64,000 nucleotides of DNA from Methyloferula stellata AR4. Lineage in GTDB: Bacteria > Pseudomonadota > Alphaproteobacteria > Rhizobiales > Beijerinckiaceae. A model generated the notes under the pieces. It did no database searches and was not told the DNA's origin. It saw only the letters and a list, made by a program, of their open reading frames with translations. The DNA lies in the NCBI RefSeq assembly GCF_000385335.1, contig NZ_ARWA01000001.1:2124001-2188000 (forward strand), in the 5' to 3' direction. Position numbers and translations under genes: made by a program. This document shows positions 45,721 through 57,600 of the stretch, piece by piece (within the stretch, counting starts at the first letter, position 1; every line of letters starts with the position of its first letter).

Positions 45721-46595
45721 GCACTTCGGCGATGAGCACGTCTACGATCGAGCGTGTCGGCCCGCATGACCGATTCGCCGATTATTGTCTCTGGGACTAT
45801 GAGCCGCGCGGGCCCGCGGCCGGCAAATTGCGCTCGAGCACGCTGCTCTGGACCTTCCTCGAAATGACCGGCGCCGATCCCTTTGTCAGGGATTGTTGCG
45901 AGGCGATGCGCCGGACGCTCGGCCCGTTCAAGACCGTTTGGGGCATCAAGGAGAGGTTCGGGCACTTCTCCTACGAATTCTATTTTTATGATTACGAGCG
46001 TCTTGAGCGCACCACTTCGATCGAGCGCGTCCTCGGCGGATTGTCGCCTTTCGTATCCTCGAATCTCACCGTATCGCCGCAGCGGCCCTATTTCATGTTT
46101 TCGCTCGATATCGACGACCGCACCATCGCCACGCGGCGGATCGACGAACTCAGCCTCTACATAGGCAATCCGACCAACAGCGTATCGTCCGGCATTTGCT
46201 ACAACGTCACGGCTGAAGCGATACGTCTCGACAATCTCTATTATTTCTTCGATCGCGAAAGGGAGATCGCCGACATTCGCGCGAAAATCGCCTGCTCGGC
46301 GCATCTCGATCTCAGGAACTTCGATCTCGACGCCATTCTCTGGCCTGACATGATGGATTGCGGGATCGTCGTCGTCGCGAACAAGAAGTTCAACGACGGC
46401 GTCTATTTCGCGCGCCTGCCGTTCGACGGCTTCGAGCGCTTCGTCCGCAAGGTCGGCTTCCCGCCGGATTATGCCGGTTTCATCAGCGAGCATAGCGGCG
46501 AACTCGACCATATGCTCTATGACGTCGGAATTGATTACATTTCGACTGAAAGTGGTATAAAGATCGTCAAGTCTGCGATTTACGGGCTCCTTTAG
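45717..46595 (+). CDS. Unknown protein B of the halogenase/radical SAM cluster
   Basis: 292 residues, overlapping gene A by four bases. No family recognised. It has an aromatic beta-rich core (FSYEFYFYDYERLER, YFMFSLDIDDRTIATRRIDE, LSLYIGNP, RLDNLYYFFDRE) and a C-terminus (FPPDYAGFISEHSGELDHML, then a final IYG) that lines up with protein A. The alternation of strands and helices could be a barrel or a START-like cavity. Tight coupling with the neighbours means it is needed in the same amounts. The radical SAM gene follows after five bases. Confidence 0.8.
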   Translation: MSTSAMSTSTIERVGPHDRFADYCLWDYEPRGPAAGKLRSSTLLWTFLEMTGADPFVRDCCEAMRRTLGPFKTVWGIKERFGHFSYEFYFYDYERLERTTSIERVLGGLSPFVSSNLTVSPQRPYFMFSLDIDDRTIATRRIDELSLYIGNPTNSVSSGICYNVTAEAIRLDNLYYFFDREREIADIRAKIACSAHLDLRNFDLDAILWPDMMDCGIVVVANKKFNDGVYFARLPFDGFERFVRKVGFPPDYAGFISEHSGELDHMLYDVGIDYISTESGIKIVKSAIYGLL

Positions 46596-46600
46596 CATTC

Positions 46601-47560
46601 ATGCTTGGCGTGAATCGAGCTGCTCCAAATAAGTTCTGGCTTCGCGATAGTGGTGCGATGACGCGTTTCGACAATCGTGACTATGTCTCGATGACGATGG
46701 AGTTTCGCTGCAATCTGCAATGCGTGCATTGCATGATTGAAGGCACGATGGATCGCCTGCGGCCTGAATCGGATGCGCGCTTCGACGAGCTTCTCGCGGT
46801 CAATGCGCGTGAAGCCCGCTGGAAGGGCCTGATCCTGACGGGATCGGAGATAACCTTACGGAAGGATCTCCTCGAACTCGCCAAGCGGGCGCGGCAAGCC
46901 GGGTTTTCCCATGTCCGTATCCAGAGCCACGGGATGGCACTTGAACAGGAGAGCTTCTGCGAGGCTCTTCTCGATGCCGGTGTCGACGAGTTCTTCATCA
47001 GCATCGCGGGGTCCGACGCGCCCCGGCACGATGAGATTACGACGGTGCCGGGCTCGTTTGAAAAAACGCTTCGCGGGCTTGAAAACCTCGACCGCCTCGG
47101 CGGCGCAACAGTACTCACCAATACGGTTATTACCCGGCGCAGCGCGGACGACCTGCCGGCCATTGTCGATGTGCTCGCCCATATCAAATGCCTCGCGCAA
47201 ATGGAGTTCTGGAATTATTGGCCGATGCGCGAGGACGATGAGAAAGATCTTATCGCACCGCTCGGTCTCGTTACGCCGCAACTCAGGCTCGCTGTCGCCA
47301 AAGCACAATCTCTTGGACGCTCCATCGAAATCAAGAACATGCCGCAATGCATGCTTGGCAGCGACGCAGCGCTTCTCGTCAACCAACAGCCGCACCTCTA
47401 CGTGGACGAGGCATTCTGGGCCGAGTTTGGCCGCAACGGTTTCTACCAATGCGTGTACAGGGAGCGCTGCGGCTCTACCGAATGCCTCGGATTAACCACC
47501 GCCTATATCCGCAAGTTCGGTTGGGAAGACGGTATGCTCGCACCAATAGCGCAAGCCTGA
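46601..47560 (+). CDS. Radical SAM protein with SPASM-like C-terminal cysteines
   Basis: 319 residues; ATG 46658 is an alternative start. The radical SAM cluster is EFRCNLQCVHCMIEG (C-x3-C-x2-C, near residues 37-44), followed by GLILTGSEITLRKDLLELA, SHVRIQSHGMAL and FFISIAGSD. The C-terminal part contains MPQCML and QCVYRERCGSTECLGL, several cysteines spaced like an auxiliary iron-sulfur cluster domain (SPASM or twitch). That combination is common in enzymes that modify peptides or proteins. No B12-binding domain. It could act on a peptide or protein in this locus, but no precursor peptide is seen. Confidence 0.88.
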   Translation: MLGVNRAAPNKFWLRDSGAMTRFDNRDYVSMTMEFRCNLQCVHCMIEGTMDRLRPESDARFDELLAVNAREARWKGLILTGSEITLRKDLLELAKRARQAGFSHVRIQSHGMALEQESFCEALLDAGVDEFFISIAGSDAPRHDEITTVPGSFEKTLRGLENLDRLGGATVLTNTVITRRSADDLPAIVDVLAHIKCLAQMEFWNYWPMREDDEKDLIAPLGLVTPQLRLAVAKAQSLGRSIEIKNMPQCMLGSDAALLVNQQPHLYVDEAFWAEFGRNGFYQCVYRERCGSTECLGLTTAYIRKFGWEDGMLAPIAQA

Positions 47561-47727
47561 GACCGGCGTCGAAGCGGCGCGACAGACGTGTGAAAGCCGC
47601 TGTCATAATTATCAAATCCGCTCTGCGAGCGTTGTGGTAACCCCTCAACAGTGCTAACGAAATCTTAAACATGGCAGAAATGAGCCGTGCCAACCTGGCA
47701 CTGGGAACGCTAACCATTGGATTTTCA

Positions 47728-48510
47728 ATGACCAAGCAACTGTTGATATACGATAAGGCAGTACCGGTTTCGCCGAAGCAGCATCTCAACACGTCAGTCA
47801 AGTTTGGCGCCGATTACAGCTTCGCACGCGAAGTGAATTCCGTGCCCTTGATGTCGGTCGAATTCGAATTCTGCGTTGGCGAATATGCGATCGTATTCGC
47901 GGGCGAGGCTGGCACGATTATGCCCGTCGCCATGCTCGGCGTCCGCGATCATGAAAATCTTTATGTCGGCGCTTCGGGCGAGTGGTTGGGCAAATATATT
48001 CCGGCCTTCTTGCGCCGCTATCCTTTCGTCTTCTCTTCAAACGACGACGGGAAAACCTTCACGCTTTGCGTGGACGAGGACTATAGCGGCGTCAATACGG
48101 AAGGGCGCGGCGAGCGCCTGTTCGACAGCGCCGGTGAACGCACCCAATATCTGCAAAATGTGCTGAACTTCCTGCAGGCCTATCAGGTCCAGTTCCTGGC
48201 CACCCGCAAGTTCGTTCAGATGCTCGAAGAGCTTCAGCTGTTCGATCCGATGGAGGCGCAATTCACTTTGCGCTCGGGTCAGCAGATGAAGCTTGGCGGC
48301 TTCAAGGTGGTCAATCGCGAACGGCTTCGCCAATTGGACGGGCAGAAGCTCGCAGAACTCGCCCGCTCGGGCGGTCTCGATCTCATCTATTCGCATCTGC
48401 ATTCCTTGCGGAATTTCACTCCTATTGCCGAGCGTATGGCGCAGGCGGTTCCGCCGCTCGCGCTTCCGAACGGTTCAACATCAGAGGCGCTTGAGTCGGC
48501 GCCCGTCTGA
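47728..48510 (+). CDS. SapC-family protein
   Basis: 260 residues from ATG 47728; the frame is open upstream by 19 codons but without support. SapC features: LLIYDKAVPVSPKQHLNTSV at the start, VPLMSVEFEFCVGEYAIVFA, YIPAFLRRYPFVFS, DYSGVNTEGRGERLFD and LRQLDGQKLAELARSGGLDL. SapC was named in a Campylobacter surface-array locus; the biochemical role is unknown. It is often found beside tryptophan-halogenase-family genes. Here it is also directly upstream of the giant surface-protein frame. Separated by 167 bases from the radical SAM gene. Confidence 0.9.
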   Translation: MTKQLLIYDKAVPVSPKQHLNTSVKFGADYSFAREVNSVPLMSVEFEFCVGEYAIVFAGEAGTIMPVAMLGVRDHENLYVGASGEWLGKYIPAFLRRYPFVFSSNDDGKTFTLCVDEDYSGVNTEGRGERLFDSAGERTQYLQNVLNFLQAYQVQFLATRKFVQMLEELQLFDPMEAQFTLRSGQQMKLGGFKVVNRERLRQLDGQKLAELARSGGLDLIYSHLHSLRNFTPIAERMAQAVPPLALPNGSTSEALESAPV

Positions 48511-48512
48511 AA

Positions 48513-48568
48513 ACGACGGCATTGCCGTCGTACAAAGAGTGATGCACCGCGAATATTTTGCGGTGCAT
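48513..48568 (+). promoter_or_regulatory. Two hairpins between sapC and the giant gene
   Basis: First, a perfect 8-base stem ACGACGGC / GCCGTCGT with a 3-base loop (48513-48531), starting two bases after the sapC stop. Second, a perfect 9-base stem ATGCACCGC / GCGGTGCAT with a 9-base loop (48542-48568). Neither has an immediate T tract; a run of seven T lies further on, just before the giant gene. They may be a weak terminator, an mRNA-stabilising element or part of a leader controlling the giant gene. Confidence 0.5.
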
Positions 48569-48606
48569 AAATTTCGTCAAAAATGTTTTTTTGTGAGGGT
48601 TGTGTC

Positions 48607-51600
48607 GTGGCTTTTCCGTTCGCGTCGATCGGTCTCTTTGGCCGTCCCAAGCCTACCGTGCCTCGTCCTGAAAGGTCCCGCCGCCGCTGGTTTTCGGCAG
48701 CCCGAGCCCGGCGCCACGTAGCAGCCCCGCGAGATCGCCTCATCTTCGACGCGCTTGAATCGCGCGTCCTGCTGAACGCCGATGTTCTCGCCTTGAACAT
48801 GGCGCACGGGGCTCAGCCCGTCGCGCAGGATCATCAGCTCCTCGTCCAATTGGTCCAGCAGACCGAGCAGGTTCAAAACACCACCGTCGTGGTGCAGAAT
48901 GTTCAGATCATCGACCAGACGAATGGCGGCGCCGTCCTTGCCTTCGGCGCCCTGAACAATATCTCCGCTGTTTCGATCAATCTCGGCAACACCAATGACA
49001 CGGTGACGATCGATGCGAATTCCTTCAAGAATGTCGCGGCGCCGACGATCTCTGTCGATGGCGGTACGGGCAACAGCAATCTCGTCTTCGATAACAGCGC
49101 TTCAACCCAATGGAATCTGACCGGCCAGAATACGGGTAGCGTGCAGGGCGGCGGCGTCAGTGCGAGTTTCACCAATGTCGCCAATCTCACGGGCGCTGCG
49201 AACAACAACGATACGCTGAACGTCCAGCAGGGCGGCACGCTGTCCGGCGTGTTCGACGGCGGCGCAGGCGGCGGCAATACGATCCTTCTCAATAGCTGGA
49301 CGCACGAGGCGGTCGCCGCTTCGCCCGGTCTTCTTTTCAATACGCTGACCATCGACGGACAGGCTTACAATTACACCAATGTCCAATCGGAGCTTATTGG
49401 CGATCCGGCGTCGGTGAGCTTCGCCACTGCGCCCTCCGGCGACGTCATTGACATGACCCAGAGCGGCGGCACGCTCACGTTTACCGACACGACCCACAGC
49501 GCTTTCTCCATAAGCGGCGTCGTCCCGAATACATCGGCGACTCCGTTTGAGGTCATCGTCGGGTCGGGCAATACGCTCAACATCGACGGCACAATCGATT
49601 TCACATCCTATGGCACCGGCCTCAATATCGACGGCGGCGGTGCCAAGGTCGAAATCACTGCCAACGCTCATCTGACGGATTCCGATGGAATTTCGATCTC
49701 GGCGCAGTCGATCATCGCCGATAATGGTGCTGTCGTGGCCGGCGGCACCGGCGGGGTTACGCTTGATGCGGTGGCGGCTCCGGCAAATCAGACGGCTACC
49801 GATACCGCGAATGCGAGCATTAGCTCGACGGGCAGTGCGGTTCTCACGCTGCTATCGGGCAGCACGATCAGCGGCAGCACGATCGACCTTGAAGCCAATT
49901 CGGGCATCATCAACCACAGCACATTCGTCAGCAGCCCGAGCAGCGGCACCAACGACAGCATCGTGAACGGCACCGTCGGTCTCGACACGGCGACGATCGT
50001 CACCGTAAACAGCGCGGTCATCATGCTCAACGGCACGGTCAATGCGACCGCCGCCCTCAGCGTCTTTGCCACGATCGATCAAACCGACAATATCACTGCA
50101 ACGCCGGGCCAGAACTTTACATCGGCGGTGCTGACGGCTTCGAATACGGCGAAAATCAATATCGGCTCGGGAGCAGCGCTGTCGGGCAGCACGGTGGATG
50201 TCCAATCGAACACTTTGTTCAACTCGACGATCTCGGTGGGCGATCTCGGCGACGAGGCGATCGCCGACGGCATATTCGCCAGCGTCACGCCCACCATCAC
50301 CAATCTGACCGAGGTTACGGTCAATGCCGCCGCGACGATCACGCAGACCGGGGCGTCGACGATCGGAACGTCAGGCCAGGCAGTCATCTTGTCGGCGAAC
50401 GACACGACGAATGCGTCGACGATGCTCGCCGCCGGCACGATCAGCACGCTGCCCATCGTTAACGGTGCGCTGTCGGTCAATTCTCTCGTTGCGAACGCGA
50501 CGATCACCCGTTCCACACTTGTCATCGTCGGTAATCCCGGCGCGACGGCGGGATCGGCGCAAACGCCGATCAGCGCCACCGGCGCAGCGGACATCGCAGC
50601 GACGAGCGGCGGGTCAATCAGCATTACCCTGAACTCCGACGCGTTGGGCGAGATTAATATCGACGCTTCGGGCGGCACCAATAAGGGCACGGGCGCCGAC
50701 GGGAGTTCGGTCAGTGAAGGCGACGTCACGATCGCCGAGGTCGCGGGCGTAAAGCTCAATGTCGGCAGCCTGGCTCTCTCGGCGACAAGCGCGACCAATT
50801 ACAGCTCCATCGCCCATATACTGGCAAACAGCATCATCGGCGAGACCGACGCGATCGTGGCTTGGGATGCGATCACCGCCAGCACCGGCGGCGTCGGTAT
50901 CACCGCCACCGACAGTTCGACGGTGACCGCGCAGGCCACGTCCTACGATTTCGGCAGCAGCGAATATGGCGGCGGCGCTGGCGTCTATATTGACGCGGCC
51001 TCCGCGATCAACGCGGTCGACAAGATAATCACTGCCTCTGTCAGCAATTCGACCGTGCAGGCAGCTGGCAGCGTTTTGGTCCAGGCCCTGGACCAGATGC
51101 AGATCATCGGCGACGCGGCTACCGAGAGCCTGTCGAGCGGGCTCGATCTCGCGTCATTTGCTTTCGCCGGGACCTACGTCAACAATTACGTGCTCGGCGC
51201 GATCAGCGCGCTTGTCAGCAACAGCACGATTACGACGAGCAATGCCGGCGATGTCCAGGTGCTGGCCGGCGATACGTCCGTCGTCGATGCGCGGGCGCAG
51301 GCAGGCACGTCCACCGGCGGCATCAGCGCCGGCGGCGCGCTGGCTGGCGCAGTCGCCTTCAACACCATCGGCTGGATCGCGACTTCGGACCCAGGCGCTC
51401 CGACCCATACCAGCGGGGGTCACACTCTGACCTCGGCCGATCAGGCTCTCGAGACGCTCGACGATCTCATCGGTACGACTTTCTTCAGCCAGCAATCGAC
51501 GGCGACAACGGCTGTTCAGGCCACGATCACCAATAGTGTCGTCACTGCCGCGGGCGCTGTCCTGGTCGCTGCGGTTGCCAATGCCTCGGTCAATGCGACC

Positions 51601-54600
51601 GTGAGCAATACGGTGCGCGCGACGCAGACATCGACTTATTACCCGAGCTATAGCGGCGGCGCCGGCGGCGTGCTCGCGACCAATAAGGTCAATCGCCAAG
51701 CCATCGCGAAAATCGACGAGAGCGGCGCCCCGAGCGACGCCGTTCAAGGCGGAACCTCGGTCACGGTCAAGGCGACCGACGAGGCGACGATCAACTCCAA
51801 TGTCCTGATCGTCACCGATACTACGTCGGCGACCGACGGCGGCTTGCAGATTCCCGATGAGGTTCTGAGCCTTGAACTGCCCTACGATCTGCTGTCGACC
51901 GCGGCTTCGACGACGCCGGCCTTCGGCAATCAGGTCAAGCTCGAGGCCAATTACGACACCAATCTCGGTCTCTTCGGCGACACGGACAGCAAGGATGTTT
52001 CGATCGCCACGGGCGATATCGTCTATGTGACGCCAGGTTCTCCCGCCGACCTTGGCACCGGCGGCAATCTCTATCGCTATGTCGGCACGACGCCAGTCAA
52101 TCCCATCGATCTCGAAACCCAGGACTATGCCAACAATTCAAATTGGGTGCAGGTCAAGGGTACGCTCGGCGTCATCTATCAGTTTATGGGCGCTTCGAAC
52201 GGGACCAAGACCCTCAGCCAATATAATGATTACACCGACCTGAATTACTGGAAGGAAGACGTCGAGTTCCAGGTCACGCCCGCGGACCTCGATCTCAAGA
52301 ATCCGAGTGCTTTCGCCGTCGGCGGCTCGGTCGTCCTCAATGTCGTGAATGGCGGCGCCTCGGCCACGATCACCAATGGCGTCCTGACCGCAACCAACGG
52401 CAATATTTCGGTTCTCGCCAAAGATACGGCGACAATCACCGCGACGAACGACAATAGCGGCACCTCGACGGGCCAGTCGGAGTTCGGCACGGGACATTCG
52501 CTCGCCGTCGGTGCGACCATCGCGACCAACACGGTCACCGGCTCGGCGATGGCGACAGTCACGTCGAGCAGCCTGACGGCCCACGGGACTGTTGCGAACA
52601 ACACGGGCAACGTTACGCTCGATGCCGAAAATACGGCTTCGATTACGGCAAAGACCGAGCAGGCGACGACGTCGGACGGCACGACCGCGGGCCTTTTGTT
52701 GGCCTTCAACACGGTCGGCTGGTCCGCCACCAACATTCTCTTTGATGCTATTGATGCTCTCGCCGACACCAATATCGGCAGCGCCAATCCGGCCGATGTC
52801 GAGGCGTCGCTGACAAATTCGACGGTCACAGCCGATGGCGCGCTGACGCTGAATGCTAATGACGCGGCCTCGATTTCCTCAACGCTTGGAAACAATTCGA
52901 CGGCGGCGGTTACCGCTTTCTACAACGCGAACGTCACCGAATATGACGGTGTGCTTTCGAGCAATATGGTGAACGGCGAAGCGCATGCCTTCATCAGCGG
53001 TGGGACGACGAGCGCCGCCTCGGTCGCGCTGACGGCGACGGATAAAGCGTCGATTATCGATAACACGGCCCTTGTCGGCGAGGCGAGCGCAACAGATACG
53101 CTCGGCGCCGGAATCGCGAATGGATTGGCTGACGATGTCGCCGGCGAGATCCTCGGCACCTATAAATATACGGATCAATCCGGCCAGCAGACCCTGAATC
53201 TGGGCGACATGGTGCGCGCCGCGAATGGCACGATCTACGAATTTTACGGCGCCGATGGCACGTCGATCGATCTCACGCCGTCTTACAGCTTCAACAACGA
53301 CGGTCTGTGGACGCCGGTGACGTCGTTCACGCTGATCCCGACCAATGCGGCCAAGGATCTGGTCAAAGAGCTCGGCAAGAAGACGGGCGAGGCCGACGCG
53401 CTGAATGGTCTCGTCGCGCGCAACGATGTCCGCAGCGATGTCGCCGCCTATATTCAGAATACGACGCAGGTGACGGCCACCAATGGCGGCGTGTCGCTGA
53501 CTGCCACGGATCATGCGACGATCAACGCGACCGACTCGAGCGAGATCGGCGGCGCCAAAGGCGGGGCGTCGGGCGTTGTCGTCACCAACCTCGTGCTCTC
53601 CGGCTCGCACGCCTATATCCTTGATAGCACCGTCACGCAGCAGGGTGTTGCCGGCGGCGTGACGCTGATCTCCACGGACGAGGCCTCGATCAGCGCCAAT
53701 GCCCTGACTTCGGTCAATGGGAAGGACTCGGCCGGCATTGTCGCCGCGAAAGGTCTCGGCAAGGGCTACGGCGATCTTGGCTTCATCCTGGCCTTCAACA
53801 CCATCGGATGGCAGTCGGAGAACATACTGGCCTCGACGGTCGACTTGTTGCTCGGCGGCGATGTCGTTTCGGGCAATACGCCCAATGACAATTCGTCGAT
53901 CAGCCCGGTGTTCGGCGGCGAGCAGCCGGACGTTTCCGAGGCCTATATCACCGGTTCGGCCATCACGGCGGCGGGTGCCGTTTCGCTGAGCGCCACGACG
54001 AGCGCTGCCATCACCGCGGTCGACGGCAACGAGACGCAGGCGACGGCGCTCAACGATTTCGCCATCGCGGCGAAGTTCGGCAAGGCTGGCGGCAGCGCCG
54101 GCGCACTCCTTGCCATGAACAAGGTCGCGAGCGAATCCATTGCCTATATCGGCAAATCGGACGCCACAGCCGACACGACCAATGTGCAGGCGGGATCGGT
54201 CAGCGTCACGTCCAATGACGATGCGGTCATGACGGCGACGAGTTCGATCGTCGATTCGACCGCGACGACCGACAATCTGAACGCGCTGACCAGCTTCATC
54301 GAGCAGTTCCTGCCGACGTTCAACTTCACGAATGAATCAGGCAGCCAGGAAGTGTCGAATGGCACGCTCGTCTATATTCCGACCGATACGGCTGATCCGG
54401 TCGTCGGCGGCAACAGGGGCGGCATTTACGAATATACCGGAACCGGCACGCCGACACTCGATCTCGGCAGCGTGAACTATGCGACTGATCCGAACTGGAC
54501 GCAGCTTTCAAACGCCAGCCTCATAAATTCGCTGGTGCCGCAGCTTGGCAATCTCACCGATTCCAACGCCCGCGCCGTGGGCGGCGACATTGTCTATAAC

Positions 54601-57600
54601 GAGGTCGTCGGGTCCGCTAAGAGCATCATCGAGCCGGGGGTGGTGATCAATGCCACGGTCGGCGACGTCCAGGTGATTGCCACCGAGCAGGCGCAGCTTT
54701 ACGCCGAGGTGACGAGCAATATCTCGACGTCCGGCGGCAGCACCTTCGGCGGCGGCACGGTGCTTGCCGCCAACGGCCAGGCCGCGACCAACGTCGTTCA
54801 ATCTCACGCCGACGCGCTGATCGAACTGGCGACGGTCACGGCGGCCGGCAATGTCACGGTCGACGCATCGAACGATGCGATCCTCGATGCCCGCGTCCAT
54901 GCCGCGGCGCAGACGAGCGGCGGTGGCACTCAGAGCGCCTATAGCTTCTCGCTGGCGTTCAATTCGATCGGCTGGGTTCCAGTCAACATCCTGAGCCAGG
55001 CCATCAACGCGATCACCGACGATCCTTATATCAATCCCACGCCGACCTACAGCAATCAGGACGGACTGATCCCCGACCTGAAGAACGGCCAGACGGTCAG
55101 TTTCGACAATGGCGTCTATCGCTATACGGGCAGCGAGGCGACGGACGTCAATCTGAGCACGGTCAATCCATCGACGGATTCTTCCGACTGGACGCTCGTC
55201 GATCCGGGCGTGTTCGGCGGGCCGGATCCGAGCAACACGGTTGCCGCGATCATCGGCAGCGTCGTCAAGGCTGCGGGCAATATAGCCGTCGGCGCCATCA
55301 ACGCGGCGCAGATCAATGCGACGATGAGCAATGCCGCCGATTCGACAAATTCGGCGCTCTACGGCGGAGCCAATGCCAGTTTCGTCAAGAACAAGCTCGG
55401 CGGCAATTTCGGCGGTCTTCTAGCGTCGAACAAAGTGAACGGGTCCGCGCTGGCCTTCATCGATGAAACGGGCCTGTCCCAGACCTTGCCGAACGTGCAG
55501 GCGGGCGGCGGCATTTCGGTCACCGCGAACGACAAGGAACAGATCTATTCCAACGTGAAGATCGTGGACTCCTCCACGGTCAGCAGCGATGGCGCCTCGA
55601 TCCTGCAGTCCGCGCTCAACGACATTGTTCCGGCCGATTTCACCACCGCTCCGCCGCTCGGCAGCGGCCACGAGACGAATATCGAGAACCTGCAATTCGG
55701 CGATACGGTGCGGCTGTCGCCGACCTACGGAAACGCTGATTACACCGATCCGTTCAATACGATCAGCGACCTCAAGTCGAACCAGAAGTTCACTATATCC
55801 AACAGCGACGGCAGCCAGACCGTCTATGCCTATACCGGCACGACCGACATTCAAAACTTCGAGCCGCAGACCTTCAGCCTGACCAATCTTCCGGCGGGGA
55901 CGACCGCGTCCGAATTTGTGAAGATCACCGGCGGCCAGAACGGCGTCTACGAATATATGGGCAATGCCACGACCGGCATGAACACCGATCTCAATGCCCA
56001 GAACTACACCAATCTGGAATTCTGGAAGCCGGTCGGCACCACGCAACTCGTCCCGCAAGGCGAGAACCTCACCGCTTCGGACTCTGGCGCCAACAGCGGC
56101 GCGATCGTCCTCAACGATGTCCGTGGCGGCGCGACCGCGACTGTCACCAAGGCCAATCTGCAGACCGCGACGAGTCTCAACGGCACAGTCAACACCGCCG
56201 CGGCAAGCAGCAATATCCTAATCAAGGCGGTCGAAAACGCCGTCATCTCGGCGGTGACCGACAATGCGGCGTCGGCGACCGGCAGCAATATTTTCGGCCA
56301 GGGCACGACCGAGGCCGCGACGATCACGCTCGCGACCAACATGATCATGAGCGCGGCCAACGCCACTGTAACCAACAGCACCCTGACTGCCGATGGCAGC
56401 GATGGCGCCGTCACGGTCGATGCCGAGAATACAGATTCGCTCACCGCCAATACCGAGCAGGCCACGACGTCGAGCGGAAGCGGATCGGCTTTCGATCTTC
56501 TGTTCGCCTTCAACACGGTCGGCTGGGAGCCGACCGATGTCGGGCTCGACATCGTCAATACGCTGCTGACTACGAACTTCCTGGGTTCGTCGCCCGCGAC
56601 CGACACGGCGTCGATCACGGGTTCGACAGTGACCGCGACCGGCGCGCTTTCGGTGACGGCGACAAACGATTCGACGCTCACAGCGAACCTGTCGAACGAT
56701 GCCACCTCTGCCTTCACCGGCCTTTTCGACGGGAACGCGCAAACGATCGGCGGCGCGCTCGCGAGCAATATGGTCACCGGCACCGCGCAAGCCTTCATTC
56801 AAGGCGGCACGACGAGGGCGCTTTCGATCAATGTGAGCGCGCAGGACACGTCCACGGTGACGTCGAACACGTCGCTTTCAAGCGAAGCCAGCGTCACGAA
56901 CGACCTGGGCGCAAGCCTCCTCAGCAAATTCGCGAACCAGCTCCTCGACAGTTACGAATATACGGACCAATCGGGCGTCCAGACTTTGTCGCTCGGCAAT
57001 ATGGTGCGGGCGGCGAACGGCACCGTTTATGAATATTACGGCCCGGATAATTCCTCGGTCGATCTCGGCCACACGCAGGCGCTGACCACCGCCGGGACGG
57101 TGCAGGGAAGCTTCAACGACCTTGGCCTGTGGAAGCCGGTTCAGGCGACGACTTTATTCCCATCGAACGCCGGCAAGGACCTCGTCAAATTCCTCGGCAA
57201 GAGCACCGGCACGGCGAATTCGACGGCCTATCTCGTTGCGCGCAACGACGTGCGCGGCACTGTCGAGGCCTATATCGCAAATTCGAGCAGCGTCACGGCC
57301 ACGAATGGCAGCGTGACGATCTCGGCGCAAGATACGGCGACGCTGACTTCCAATGATACGAGCGACGTCGCCGCGAAGGGCGGTGCCTCGGCCGTATTCG
57401 TTACCAATATGGTCCTTGCCGGAGCGCAGGCCTATATTCTGGCGAGCAACGTCACTCAGACCGGCGCCGGTGGGGTCTCGGTCAGCGCGAACAACAGTTC
57501 GACGATCACCGCGACGGCGCAGACCCAGGTGCTCGGCAAGGATGGCGCGAACATCCTGCCCACCAATGACAAGGGCAGCGTAACGCTCGGCAATCTCGGC

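Noticed and set aside
47561-47727. Precursor peptide for the radical SAM enzymes before sapC
   Set aside because: The interval has only a short in-frame extension of sapC without leader-core features; no small ORF with a convincing ribosome site was found there or at 43328-43411.
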